A stretch of DNA of 64,000 nt, from NCBI RefSeq assembly GCF_026340655.1, contig NZ_JAPEOZ010000001.1, positions 6,076,001 to 6,140,000 of the forward strand, given 5' to 3'. The notes below the pieces were generated by a model. That model saw only the letters and a list, made by a program, of their open reading frames with translations. It ran no database searches and was not told where the DNA came from. Made by a program: the position numbers and the translations under genes. This stretch comes from Streptomyces sp. NBC_01275. GTDB lineage: Bacteria; Actinomycetota; Actinomycetes; Streptomycetales; Streptomycetaceae. The number at the start of each line of letters is the position of its first letter. The first letter of the stretch is position 1. Of the stretch, positions 26,346 through 34,621 are shown piece by piece.

Positions 26346-27284
26346 ATGAGCACCAACTCCCGCTTCCGCCTGCTCGGTTCACGCCCCGTCGGCCCCGGCC
26401 ACCCCGTCTACGTCACCGGTGAGATCGGCATCAACCACAACGGCGACCTCGAGAACGCCTTCCGGCTGATCGACGCCGCCGCCGAGGCCGGCTGCGACGC
26501 CGTCAAGTTCCAGAAGCGCACCCCGGAGATCTGCACCCCGCGCGACCAGTGGGACATCGAGCGCGACACGCCCTGGGGCCGGATGACGTACATCGACTAC
26601 CGCCACCGCGTCGAGTTCGGCGAGGACGAGTACCGCCAGATCGACGCGTACTGCCAGGAGAAGAACATCGCCTGGTTCGCGTCCCCGTGGGACACCGAGG
26701 CGGTCGCGTTCCTGGAGAAGTTCGACGTCCCCGCGCACAAGGTGGCCTCCGCCTCCCTCACCGACGACGAGCTGCTGCGCGCCCTGCGCGGCACCGGCAA
26801 GACGATCATCCTGTCCACCGGCATGTCGACCCCGCGTCAGATCCGCCACGCGGTCGAGGTCCTGGGCAGCGACAACATCCTGCTCTGCCACGCCACGTCG
26901 ACCTACCCGGCGAAGGCCGAGGAGCTCAACCTCCGCGTGATCAACACGCTGGAGAAGGAGTACCCGAACGTCCCGATCGGCTACTCCGGCCACGAGACGG
27001 GCCTGCAGACCACCCTCGCCGCCGTCGCCCTCGGCGCCGTCTTCGTCGAGCGCCACATCACCCTCGACCGCGCGATGTGGGGCTCCGACCAGGCCGCCTC
27101 CGTCGAGCCGGGCGGCCTGTCCCGCCTGGTCCGCGACATCCGCACCATCGAGGCCTCCCTCGGCGACGGCGTCAAGAAGGTCTACGACTCCGAGCTCGGC
27201 CCCATGAAGAAGCTGCGCCGGGTCAGCGGCGTCGTCGCGGAGGCGGACATCGCCGCGGCGGCCGGCGAGCCGGTCGCGGTCTGA
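26346..27284 (+). CDS. NeuB-type nonulosonic acid (9-phosphate) synthase without SAF domain
   Basis: 312 residues, starting at ATG 26346 with AAGGA at 26331-26335. It condenses phosphoenolpyruvate with a mannose or ManNAc derivative. The barrel motifs are GEIGINHNGDLENAF, DAVKFQKRTPEICTP, LLCHATSTYPA and PIGYSGHETGLQTT. NeuB proteins are usually about 340-350 residues because of a C-terminal SAF (antifreeze-like) domain; here the protein stops about 25 residues after the barrel (KVYDSELGPMKKLRRVSG). With a fused phosphatase next door, a Kdn-9-phosphate or Neu-9-phosphate synthase is likely. Confidence 0.93.
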   Translation: MSTNSRFRLLGSRPVGPGHPVYVTGEIGINHNGDLENAFRLIDAAAEAGCDAVKFQKRTPEICTPRDQWDIERDTPWGRMTYIDYRHRVEFGEDEYRQIDAYCQEKNIAWFASPWDTEAVAFLEKFDVPAHKVASASLTDDELLRALRGTGKTIILSTGMSTPRQIRHAVEVLGSDNILLCHATSTYPAKAEELNLRVINTLEKEYPNVPIGYSGHETGLQTTLAAVALGAVFVERHITLDRAMWGSDQAASVEPGGLSRLVRDIRTIEASLGDGVKKVYDSELGPMKKLRRVSGVVAEADIAAAAGEPVAV

Positions 27285-27364
27285 CCAGCGGTCCACGACA
27301 GACACCCGACAGACACCCGATCAGATACCCGACAGATACACGACAACGGGACGGTCATACGAGG

Positions 27365-28441
27365 ATGAGCCCCCGCGCCGGTGAGAGCACCGGCCCCACC
27401 CCCCACACCCTCGCGTTCGTCGAGAGCCCGGTGCAGCTCCTGAACGTGCTCGAATGGGCGCACGCCCAGGAACAGCCCGGCGCGGGGTTCACCCTCGTCG
27501 TCCTGTCCCCGACCGACCCGATGACCCGGGGCCAGCTGCGCCGCATGGCGGAACTGGCCCGCGAGGAGGGCCACACGGTCCGCTGGGAGGAGGCGAGAGG
27601 CGGCACGACGGCCCCCTTCCGCACGATCGGCGGCCTGACCCCCCTCCTGCGCAGGGCGAGGCGGGTGGTGATGGGCGACCCCTTCTCCCGCTACGTCCAG
27701 CTCCTGCTGACCATCACCACGGCGTCCGACCTGGTCGTGGTGGACGACGGCACGGCGACGATGGAGTTCGTGGGCCAGCTCGCCCGCGGCGAACGCCTGG
27801 TCCGCTGGCACCGCAAGGGCGGCCGCCCCGGCCCCCGCGACCTGCTCTTCGCCCCGGTGTCCGCCGCGGCCCGCCGCCGTCTGACCCCGAGCGAGGAGAG
27901 GCGGGTGGAGGTCTTCTCCTCCATGCCGATAGAGGACTCCCCCCAGGGCGTCACGGTCACCGCCAACGCCTTCGCCTGGACCCGGACCCGCTTCGGCCCG
28001 CCCCGCGTGACGAAGGGCGCGGACATGGTCGGCACGTCCCTGGTCGAGACCGGCGTGGTCGACGCCGACCGCTACCTGGAAGCCGTCAGCGCCCTGGCCA
28101 GGACCCACGGCGCCGCCCGCTACTTCGCGCACCGCCGCGAGAGCACCGACAAACTCCACCGCCTCGCCGTGGAGACGGGCCTGGAGGTGGTCCGCCCCGA
28201 CCTCCCCCTGGAACTGATCGCCCGCAGAGGCCCCATCGGCCGAACGGTCCTCAGCTTCCCCTCCACCGTCGTCCACACCCTCCCCCTCGCCCTGGCCGGC
28301 ACGGACGTCCGCGTAGCGGTCTGCGACATCGACCCGGCGTGGCTGACGGAGACCGCGTCACCGCGCGCACAGGGCTTCCTGTCGGGCGTGACGGGGACCG
28401 CGAGGGATGTGCATCGGCTGGCGGCGGTGAGCGTGGTCTGA
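27365..28441 (+). CDS. GT52-like putative sialyl/Kdn transferase
   Basis: 358 residues, starting at ATG 27365 with GAGG immediately upstream, so a later start is possible. HTLAFVESPVQLLNVLEW at the N-terminus, VVVDDGTATMEF in the middle and LSFPSTVVHTLPLAL near the C-terminus match the pattern of bacterial GT-B sialyltransferases: an opening strand, a D/E-D/E-G motif, and an S/T motif. The HP position is less clear (AHRRES). No membrane segment. It is last in the neuA-neuB transcription unit. Without a structural comparison this remains a motif-based call. Confidence 0.7.
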   Translation: MSPRAGESTGPTPHTLAFVESPVQLLNVLEWAHAQEQPGAGFTLVVLSPTDPMTRGQLRRMAELAREEGHTVRWEEARGGTTAPFRTIGGLTPLLRRARRVVMGDPFSRYVQLLLTITTASDLVVVDDGTATMEFVGQLARGERLVRWHRKGGRPGPRDLLFAPVSAAARRRLTPSEERRVEVFSSMPIEDSPQGVTVTANAFAWTRTRFGPPRVTKGADMVGTSLVETGVVDADRYLEAVSALARTHGAARYFAHRRESTDKLHRLAVETGLEVVRPDLPLELIARRGPIGRTVLSFPSTVVHTLPLALAGTDVRVAVCDIDPAWLTETASPRAQGFLSGVTGTARDVHRLAAVSVV

Positions 28442-28663
28442 CATCCCGGTCCGTGGACAGAGGCCGCGTGCCGGTGCGGCTCGTGGTATCCGTGGAAGGA
28501 AGGAGAAGGGTGGGGAGCCGGACGTGAAGTCGGCGATTTTACCCATCCTCCACAGCAGCCATGCGCCGCGCGGCCAACTTTTCTTCCTCCAACAGGTTGA
28601 ACTTTTGTTGATCGGGTCAGTTGACCGCCTCGGCGTCCTACCCTTCAGAGGGTGAAGCAACTG

Positions 28664-29968
28664 ATGTCCCGAGAGTCCGAGGCCGATCCTTCAGGGGAAG
28701 AAGTGCTCCCCGGCGCCCTGCCCGGCACACTGCCGGACGCCCTGCGCGCCGAACTCGTCGCCTTCCGTCGCGACCTGCACATGCACCCCGAGCTCGGCAA
28801 CCAGGAGTTCCGTACGACCGCCGCGATCAAGGCGCGCCTGGAGCAGGCGGGCCTCAGGCCGCGCGTACTCGCCGTCGGGACCGGCCTCATCTGTGACATC
28901 GGGACAGAGGAGATCGGCGCAGGGGGGATCGGCGCAGAGGAGACCGGCACCGGGGAGGGCGAGGGCTTCCGGGGCGGCGGCACGCCCATCCTCGCCCTGC
29001 GCGCCGACATCGACGCGCTGCCCATCCCCGACATGAAGACCGAGTGCGCGTACCGCTCGACCGTGCCCGACCGCGCGCACGCCTGCGGCCACGACGTGCA
29101 CACCACCGTCGTCCTCGGCGCCGGCCTGGTCCTCGCCGAGCTGCACCGGCAGGGGCGGCTCCCGCGGCCCGTGCGGCTGATCTTCCAGCCCGCCGAGGAG
29201 GTGCTGCCCGGCGGCGCCGCCGACGTCATCGAGTGCGGGGCGCTGGACGGCGTGGGCCGGATCATCGCCGTGCACTGCGACCCGCGGGTCGACGCCGGCT
29301 TCGTCGGGCTGCGCGAGGGGGCCATCACCTCCGCCTGCGACCGCCTGGAGATCGCCCTGGACGGGCCCGGCGGCCACACCGCCCGCCCCCACCTCACCAC
29401 CGACCTGGTCACCGCCGTCGCCCGGGTCGTCACCGACGTGCCCGCGCTGGTCGGCCGCCGCGTCGACACGCGCGCCGGGCTGGCGGTCACCTGGGGCCGC
29501 ATCGAGAGCGGCCACGCCCCGAACGTGATCCCGCAGCACGCCGAGCTCTCCGGCACCGTCCGCTGCCTGGACCTCGAGGCCTGGCGGCAGGCCCCGGACA
29601 TCGTGGTCGCCGCGATCGACGAGGTCGCCAACCTGCACCGCGCCAAGTCCGAGATCACCTACGTCCGCGGCGTCCCCCCGGTCGTCAACGACGCCGACGT
29701 CACCGGGCTGCTGCGCGACGCCATGGTGGCCCGGCGCGGCGAGGCGTCCGTGCAGAGCACCGAGCAGAGCCTCGGCGGCGAGGACTTCTCCTGGTACCTG
29801 GAGCGGGTGCCCGGCGCCATGGCCCGGCTCGGCGTCCGCACCCCCGGCGAGCGCACGGTCCGGGATCTGCACCAGGGCGACTTCGACGCCGACGAGTCCG
29901 CGATCACCGTGGGCGTGGAGCTGTTCACGGCGGCCGCGCTGCTGGACGCGGCGACACGGCAGGCGTGA
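28664..29968 (+). CDS. M20-family amidohydrolase
   Basis: 434 residues from ATG 28664; GTG at 28652 overlaps the AGAGGG ribosome binding site. The aminoacylase/hippurate-hydrolase pattern is present: FRRDLHMHPELGNQEFRTTA, LALRADIDALPI, HACGHDVHTTVVLG (metal ligands) and LIFQPAEEVLPGGA, with the dimerisation domain at about 200-310 and QSLGGEDFSWYL near the C-terminus. A Gly/Glu-rich insert of about 20 residues lies before the ALRADID strand (about residue 85-105). These enzymes hydrolyse N-acyl amino acids or amides; the natural substrate is unknown. The spacer 28442-28663 before it shows no dyad. Confidence 0.93.
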   Translation: MSRESEADPSGEEVLPGALPGTLPDALRAELVAFRRDLHMHPELGNQEFRTTAAIKARLEQAGLRPRVLAVGTGLICDIGTEEIGAGGIGAEETGTGEGEGFRGGGTPILALRADIDALPIPDMKTECAYRSTVPDRAHACGHDVHTTVVLGAGLVLAELHRQGRLPRPVRLIFQPAEEVLPGGAADVIECGALDGVGRIIAVHCDPRVDAGFVGLREGAITSACDRLEIALDGPGGHTARPHLTTDLVTAVARVVTDVPALVGRRVDTRAGLAVTWGRIESGHAPNVIPQHAELSGTVRCLDLEAWRQAPDIVVAAIDEVANLHRAKSEITYVRGVPPVVNDADVTGLLRDAMVARRGEASVQSTEQSLGGEDFSWYLERVPGAMARLGVRTPGERTVRDLHQGDFDADESAITVGVELFTAAALLDAATRQA

Positions 29969-30010
29969 CCGGAAAGGTCGCCTGAGACGGACCGAAGACA
30001 AAGGGATGGG

Positions 30011-30055
30011 CAAGGGGATGAAGGGGCGCCGGAAACGCGCCCCTTCATCCCCTTG
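30011..30055. terminator. Perfect 19-bp hairpin after the amidohydrolase
   Basis: Bases 30011-30029 (CAAGGGGATGAAGGGGCGC) pair perfectly with 30037-30055 around a 7-nt loop. It insulates the nucleoside regulon from the amidohydrolase gene. The remaining 30056-30270 holds the BMP1 promoter region and an operator copy. Confidence 0.9.
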
Positions 30056-30145
30056 TGTCACCCGCCCGTAACCGTCGGGAGACGCTTGTAACCCGGTGGC
30101 GGCACGAATCGATAACAGCCCGGAGAAACCCCGTTCCCCTCGCCG

Positions 30146-30159
30146 TCTACGCGCGTTAC
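30146..30159. promoter_or_regulatory. Nucleoside-regulon operator variant, BMP gene 1
   Basis: TCTACGCGCGTTAC keeps the left half and centre of the CTACGCGCGTAG palindrome but has TTAC on the right. The identical 14-mer occurs upstream of the second BMP gene. A TANNNT -10 candidate (TACTGT, 30157-30162) overlaps its right end. Confidence 0.7.
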
Positions 30160-30270
30160 TGTGCGCGAAATCGCCACCGGGAACGGCTTGTTGGGGAGCC
30201 CTCCCGGAACGGCGCCACCAAGGGGAAACGGCCCGGTCACGGCGCCGTGGCGAATCGAAGGGTGCTTGCT

Positions 30271-31356
30271 GTGCGTCTCATATCCCGGAGGACCAGATTC
30301 TCCCAGGCAGCGGTGACCGTCACGGTCGTCGCGCTCGCGGCCGTCGGCTGCGGCAAGTCCAGCACCGACTCCAAGTCCAGCGACACGGAGTCCGGCAGCA
30401 GCGGCAGCAGCACGTACTCGGGCAAGGGCATCGGCCTCGCGTACGACATCGGCGGCAAGGGCGACCAGTCGTTCAACGACGCGGCCTACGCCGGCTTCGA
30501 GAAGGCCGAGAAGGAATTCAAGATCAGCGGCCAGGACATCGAGCCGCAGGACGGCGAGTCCGACGCGGACAAGGTGCAGCGCCTGACGCAGCTCGCCCAG
30601 GCCGGCTACAACCCGGTGATCGGCGTCGGCTTCGCCTACGCGCCGGCCGTCAAGGAGGTCGCGGCCAAGTTCCCGAAGATCACCTTCGGCATCATCGACG
30701 ACGAGCAGATCCAGGCGAAGAACGTCGCCGACATGGTCTTCCACGAGGAGCAGGCCTCCTACCTGGCCGGCGTCGCCGCGGCCAAGGCCACCAAGAAGGA
30801 CCACATCGGCTTCATCGGCGGCGTGGACATCCCGCTGATCCACAAGTTCGAGGCCGGCTACGTCCAGGGCGCCAAGTCGGTCAAGCCGAACATCAAGATC
30901 GAGTCGCAGTACCTGACGGAGACGGCCCAGGAGGGCGGCTTCTCCAGCCCCGACAAGGGCAAGGACGCGGCGAGCGGTCAGATCGAGGCCGGCGCGGACG
31001 TCCTCTACCACGCGGCCGGCCTGTCCGGTCAGGGCGTGATCACCGAGGCCGCCGCCAAGAAGGTGTGGGCGATCGGCGTGGACTCCGACCAGTACAGCCA
31101 GTCCGCACTGGCCTCGTACAAGGACTACATCCTCGGCTCGGCGCTGAAGAACGTCGGCGGCGCGGTCTACGACCTGGTGAAGTCCGTCTACGAGGGCAAG
31201 CCCCTGTCCGGCGTGGTCCGCGGCAGCCTCTCCAACGACGGCGTCGGCTTCGCCGACTCCAACCCGAAGTACAAGGCCATGACCGACGTGGTCGCCGCCG
31301 TCGACAAGGCGAAGAAGGACATCATCGACGGCAAGATCACGGTCAACACCAAGTAA
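30271..31356 (+). CDS. BMP-family nucleoside-binding lipoprotein 1
   Basis: 361 residues, starting at GTG 30271 with GAAGG at 30258-30262. The signal peptide ends in the lipobox-like AVGC near residue 25-28, followed by a Ser-rich tether. The basic membrane protein (PnrA/Med) fold starts at GIGLAYDIGGKGDQSFNDAA and contains VIGVGFAYAPAVKEVAAKFP, FHEEQASYLAGVAAA and GGVDIPLIHKFEAGY. PnrA-type proteins bind purine and pyrimidine nucleosides and deliver them to NupO/P/Q-type ABC transporters. The cognate transporter is encoded at 32924-36998. A close paralogue follows directly. Confidence 0.94.
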   Translation: MRLISRRTRFSQAAVTVTVVALAAVGCGKSSTDSKSSDTESGSSGSSTYSGKGIGLAYDIGGKGDQSFNDAAYAGFEKAEKEFKISGQDIEPQDGESDADKVQRLTQLAQAGYNPVIGVGFAYAPAVKEVAAKFPKITFGIIDDEQIQAKNVADMVFHEEQASYLAGVAAAKATKKDHIGFIGGVDIPLIHKFEAGYVQGAKSVKPNIKIESQYLTETAQEGGFSSPDKGKDAASGQIEAGADVLYHAAGLSGQGVITEAAAKKVWAIGVDSDQYSQSALASYKDYILGSALKNVGGAVYDLVKSVYEGKPLSGVVRGSLSNDGVGFADSNPKYKAMTDVVAAVDKAKKDIIDGKITVNTK

Positions 31357-31427
31357 CGCCGGGCAACGGCTTTCCGGAACCCCGCCGAGCCGTTTTCTAC
31401 GCCCTAATGGGCGTCCTCGCAGCCCAT

Positions 31428-31454
31428 GCGCCCCTTGCTTCCCGCAAGGGGCGC
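31428..31454. terminator. Hairpin between the two BMP genes
   Basis: An 11-bp stem, GCGCCCCTTGC (31428-31438) with GCAAGGGGCGC (31444-31454), has a 5-nt loop and is followed by TTTGCT. It should separate the two BMP genes transcriptionally, consistent with each having its own operator. Confidence 0.85.
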
Positions 31455-31530
31455 TTTGCTGTCCGTAGTCTGGGCCGCATCTGTGGCCACAGCTCGGTAA
31501 CGGACCGGACAGAAGGGTTTTTCCGTCTGG

Positions 31531-31544
31531 TCTACGCGCGTTAC
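31531..31544. promoter_or_regulatory. Nucleoside-regulon operator variant, BMP gene 2
   Basis: The same 14-mer TCTACGCGCGTTAC as upstream of BMP gene 1, again with a TANNNT hexamer at its right end (TACGCT). It lies 55 bp before the start codon. Confidence 0.7.
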
Positions 31545-31598
31545 GCTGCGGCGGAACCAGCGCCTGGTATGGGCGCATGCACAAAGGAGTCAAGTTCC

Positions 31599-32651
31599 AT
31601 GCGCCGGGTGTCCCGTATCGCCGTTGCGGGTGTTGCTACCGCAGCCCTCGCCGTGACCGTTTCCGCCTGTGGAAGCTCGTCCACGTCCTCGTCCTCCTCC
31701 GCCAGCAGCGACAAGAACCTGGGCCTCGCCCTCGCGTACGACGTCGGCGGCAAGGGCGACCAGTCCTTCAACGACGCCGCCACCGCCGGCCTGGACAAGG
31801 CCGACAAGGAGTTCGGCTACAAGTCCACCGCGGTCGAGCCGCAGGACGGTGAGTCCGACGCGGACAAGGTGCAGCGTCTGGAGAGCCTCGCCAAGCAGGG
31901 CTACAACCCGGTGATCGGCGTCGGCTTCGCCTACGCGCCGGCCGTCAAGGAGGTCGCGGCCAAGTACCCGAAGACCACCTTCGGCATCGTCGACGACGAG
32001 ACCATCAAGGCCGACAACGTCGCCGACCTCGTCTTCCACGAGGAGCAGGCCTCCTACCTCGCCGGCGTCGCGGCCGCCAAGGCCACCAAGACCAACACCG
32101 TGGGCTTCGTCGGCGGCGTGGACGTCCCGCTGATCCACAAGTTCGAGGCCGGCTTCAAGCAGGGCGTCGAGGACACCAAGAAGGGCGTCACGGTCAAGTC
32201 GCAGTACCTGACCGAGACCGCGGCCGAGGGCGGCTTCTCCAGCCCCGACAAGGGCGAGAGCGCCGCCGAGGGCCAGATCGACGCCGGTGCGGACGTTGTC
32301 TACGCCGCCGCCGGTCTGTCCGGCCAGGGCGTCATCAAGGCCGCCAACGCCCACAAGGTCTGGGCGATCGGCGTCGACTCCGACCAGTACAAGCAGGACG
32401 CGCTGGCGAAGTACAAGGACTCGATCCTGACCTCCGCCATGAAGAACGTCGAGGGCGCGGTCTACACCCTGGCCAAGTCGGTCAAGGACGGCAAGCCGGA
32501 GACCGGCGTGGTCCGCGGCAGCCTCGAGAACGGCGGCGTGAGCGTGTCGAACTCGAACCCGACCTTCGCCGACAACGCCGACATCCAGGCCGCGCTCAAG
32601 AAGGCCGAGGCCGGCATCAAGGACGGCACGATCACCGTCAAGACCTCCTGA
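31599..32651 (+). CDS. BMP-family nucleoside-binding lipoprotein 2
   Basis: 350 residues, starting at ATG 31599 with AAAGGAG at 31583-31589. The signal peptide ends in the lipobox VSAC near residue 21-24, followed by a Ser-rich tether. The BMP fold is closely similar to the upstream paralogue throughout (shared blocks include GYNPVIGVGFAYAPAVKEVA and FHEEQASYLAGVAAAKATK), indicating tandem duplication. The two lipoproteins probably feed the same ABC transporter with different nucleoside preferences. It has its own terminator-isolated promoter and operator. Confidence 0.94.
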   Translation: MRRVSRIAVAGVATAALAVTVSACGSSSTSSSSSASSDKNLGLALAYDVGGKGDQSFNDAATAGLDKADKEFGYKSTAVEPQDGESDADKVQRLESLAKQGYNPVIGVGFAYAPAVKEVAAKYPKTTFGIVDDETIKADNVADLVFHEEQASYLAGVAAAKATKTNTVGFVGGVDVPLIHKFEAGFKQGVEDTKKGVTVKSQYLTETAAEGGFSSPDKGESAAEGQIDAGADVVYAAAGLSGQGVIKAANAHKVWAIGVDSDQYKQDALAKYKDSILTSAMKNVEGAVYTLAKSVKDGKPETGVVRGSLENGGVSVSNSNPTFADNADIQAALKKAEAGIKDGTITVKTS

Positions 32652-32712
32652 CCCGAGGTCCACGGGCCCGTCGTGGGCCTGTCGGAGACTTGTCGTAGGC
32701 ATGGCCAAAAAT

Positions 32713-32730
32713 ACGCTGTAATGACAGCGT
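32713..32730. promoter_or_regulatory. Dyad ACGCTGT-N4-ACAGCGT
   Basis: A perfect 7-bp inverted repeat with a 4-bp centre, 61 bp after the BMP2 stop and just before a strong terminator. Too short to be a convincing terminator itself; it may be a second operator or a transcript-end structure. It differs from the CTACGCGCGTAG palindrome. Confidence 0.5.
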
Positions 32731-32740
32731 TACGGCCTCG

Positions 32741-32780
32741 GAACGGGCGCGGGGAAGGATGACCTCCCCGCGCCCCGTTC
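32741..32780. terminator. Terminator after BMP gene 2
   Basis: A 15-bp stem with one bulged base pairs 32741-32755 (GAACGGGCGCGGGGA) with 32765-32780 (TCCCCGCGCCCCGTTC). It would limit read-through from the highly expressed lipoprotein gene into the transporter operon. Confidence 0.85.
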
Positions 32781-32882
32781 ACGCGGCAGAATGCTCGGAA
32801 CGTTCGGAACTGATCGACAACGGATCGACACGGAAACTTGATCGATCAGATCCTGGTCCGGGCACTATTTAAAGCAGGGGCG

Positions 32883-32894
32883 CTACGCGCGTAG
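32883..32894. promoter_or_regulatory. Nucleoside-regulon operator, ABC transporter operon
   Basis: Perfect palindrome CTACGCGCGTAG, extended by flanking CG/GAGCG. A TATTTA hexamer at 32866-32871 lies just upstream and is a possible -10, which would put the operator at or just after the transcription start, where a repressor would block initiation. Confidence 0.8.
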
Positions 32895-32923
32895 AGCGGC
32901 CCCTTTCCCAAGGAGAGTGCGCC

Positions 32924-34621
32924 ATCGACGCGTCCAGCAGCCCTCCGCTCACCGCACCGTCGCCGATCGCGGTAGAGCTGACGGGGATCACCAAGCGCTT
33001 CCCCGGTGTCGTCGCCAACCACGACATCCACCTGACCGTCAGCAAGGGCACCGTGCACGCCCTCGTCGGCGAGAACGGCGCCGGCAAGTCGACGCTCATG
33101 AAGATCCTCTACGGCATGCAGAAGCCGGACGAGGGCACCATCGCGATCGACGGCGAGCAGGTCGCCTTCTCCAGCCCCGCCGACGCCATCGCCCGCGGCA
33201 TCGGCATGGTCCACCAGCACTTCATGCTCGCCGACAACCTCACCGTCCTGGAGAACGTGGTCCTGGGCAGCGAGAAGCTGTACGGCATCGGCGGCAACGC
33301 CCGTAAGAAGATCAAGGAGATCTCCGACCGCTACGGCCTCGGCGTACGCCCGGATGCCCTGGTCGAGGACCTCGGCGTCGCCGACCGCCAGCGCGTGGAG
33401 ATCCTCAAGGTCCTCTTCCGCGGCGCCACGACCCTCATCCTCGACGAGCCGACCGCCGTCCTCGTCCCGCAGGAGGTCGACGCACTCTTCGACAACCTGC
33501 GCGAACTGAAGTCCGAGGGCCTGTCGGTCATCTTCATCTCCCACAAGCTGGGCGAGGTGCTCTCCGTCGCCGACGAGATCACCGTCATCCGGCGCGGTAC
33601 GACCGTCGGCACCGCCGTCCCCGCCGAGACGACCCCGCGTCAGCTCGCCGAGATGATGGTCGGCAGCGAACTGCCCACCCCGGAGACCGCCGAGTCCACG
33701 GTCACCGACAAGCCGGTCATCGAGGTCCGCAACCTCACCGTCTACGCCAGCGGCGGCGCCTCCCTGGGCGTCGAGGCCGAGCCCGTGGGCCCCGGCTCCA
33801 TGGTCGAGGCCCCCGGCGAGGTCAAGAGGGCCCTCGACGACGTCAGCTTCACCATCCACGCCGGCGAGGTCATGGGCGTCGCCGGAGTCGAGGGCAACGG
33901 CCAGACCGAGCTGATCGACGCGCTGATCGGCACCAAGAACGCCGACTCCGGCCAGATCGCCTTCCTCGGCGAGGACATCACCCCCTGGCCCACCCGCAAG
34001 CGCCGCGAGTCCGGCGTCGGCTACATCCCCGAGGACCGCCACCGCCAGGGCCTGCTCCTGGAGGCCCCCCTCTGGGAGAACCGCATCCTCGGCCATGTCA
34101 CCGAGGCCCCCAACGCCAAGGGCTTCTGGCTCAACCCCAAGGGCGCACAGGCCGACACCCGCCGGATCGTCGAGGAGTACGACGTCCGCACGCCCGGCAT
34201 CGACGTCACCGCCGCCTCCCTCTCCGGCGGCAACCAGCAGAAGCTGATCGTCGGCCGCGAGATGAGCCACAGCCCGAAGTTCCTGATCGCCGCCCACCCC
34301 ACGCGCGGTGTGGACGTCGGCGCACAGGCCCAGATCTGGGACCGCATCCGCGAGGCCCGCCGCGAGGGACTGGCGGTGCTGCTGATCTCCGCCGACCTGG
34401 ACGAGCTGATCGGCCTGTCGGACACCCTGCGGGTGATCTACAACGGCAGGCTGGTCGCCGACGCCGACCCGGCCGCCGTCACCCCGGAGGAGCTCGGCTC
34501 CGCCATGACCGGCGCCGCGTCCGGTCACCTCGAACACGTAGAGACGCCCACAGAGCCCGCAGAGTCCACAGAGTCCGCAGTGGGCGACGCAGCCGCCGGT
34601 CCGGAGGACGAGGCCCGATGA
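32924..34621 (+). CDS. Nucleoside ABC transporter, double ATPase subunit (probable ATC start)
   Basis: 565 residues if translation begins at ATC 32924. The frame has no ATG, GTG or TTG between the upstream stop (TAA, 32870) and GTG 33053, yet the standard first strands of the ATPase (IAVELTGITKRFPGVVANHD) are encoded before 33053. AAGGAG at 32910-32915 is eight bases before the ATC. Domain 1 has Walker A GENGAGKST; domain 2 has the degenerate GVEGNGQTE and signature LSGGNQQKLIVGRE, as in CUT2/NupO-type ATPases. It forms an operon with two permeases, cdd and probably deoA. Confidence 0.9.
   Translation: MDASSSPPLTAPSPIAVELTGITKRFPGVVANHDIHLTVSKGTVHALVGENGAGKSTLMKILYGMQKPDEGTIAIDGEQVAFSSPADAIARGIGMVHQHFMLADNLTVLENVVLGSEKLYGIGGNARKKIKEISDRYGLGVRPDALVEDLGVADRQRVEILKVLFRGATTLILDEPTAVLVPQEVDALFDNLRELKSEGLSVIFISHKLGEVLSVADEITVIRRGTTVGTAVPAETTPRQLAEMMVGSELPTPETAESTVTDKPVIEVRNLTVYASGGASLGVEAEPVGPGSMVEAPGEVKRALDDVSFTIHAGEVMGVAGVEGNGQTELIDALIGTKNADSGQIAFLGEDITPWPTRKRRESGVGYIPEDRHRQGLLLEAPLWENRILGHVTEAPNAKGFWLNPKGAQADTRRIVEEYDVRTPGIDVTAASLSGGNQQKLIVGREMSHSPKFLIAAHPTRGVDVGAQAQIWDRIREARREGLAVLLISADLDELIGLSDTLRVIYNGRLVADADPAAVTPEELGSAMTGAASGHLEHVETPTEPAESTESAVGDAAAGPEDEAR

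Noticed and set aside
12494..28441. Glycan locus as a recent genomic island
   Set aside because: No integrase, tRNA end or transposase is present, GC remains high in the coding regions, and similar gene order exists in S. coelicolor as I recall it; only the intergenic leaders are AT-rich.
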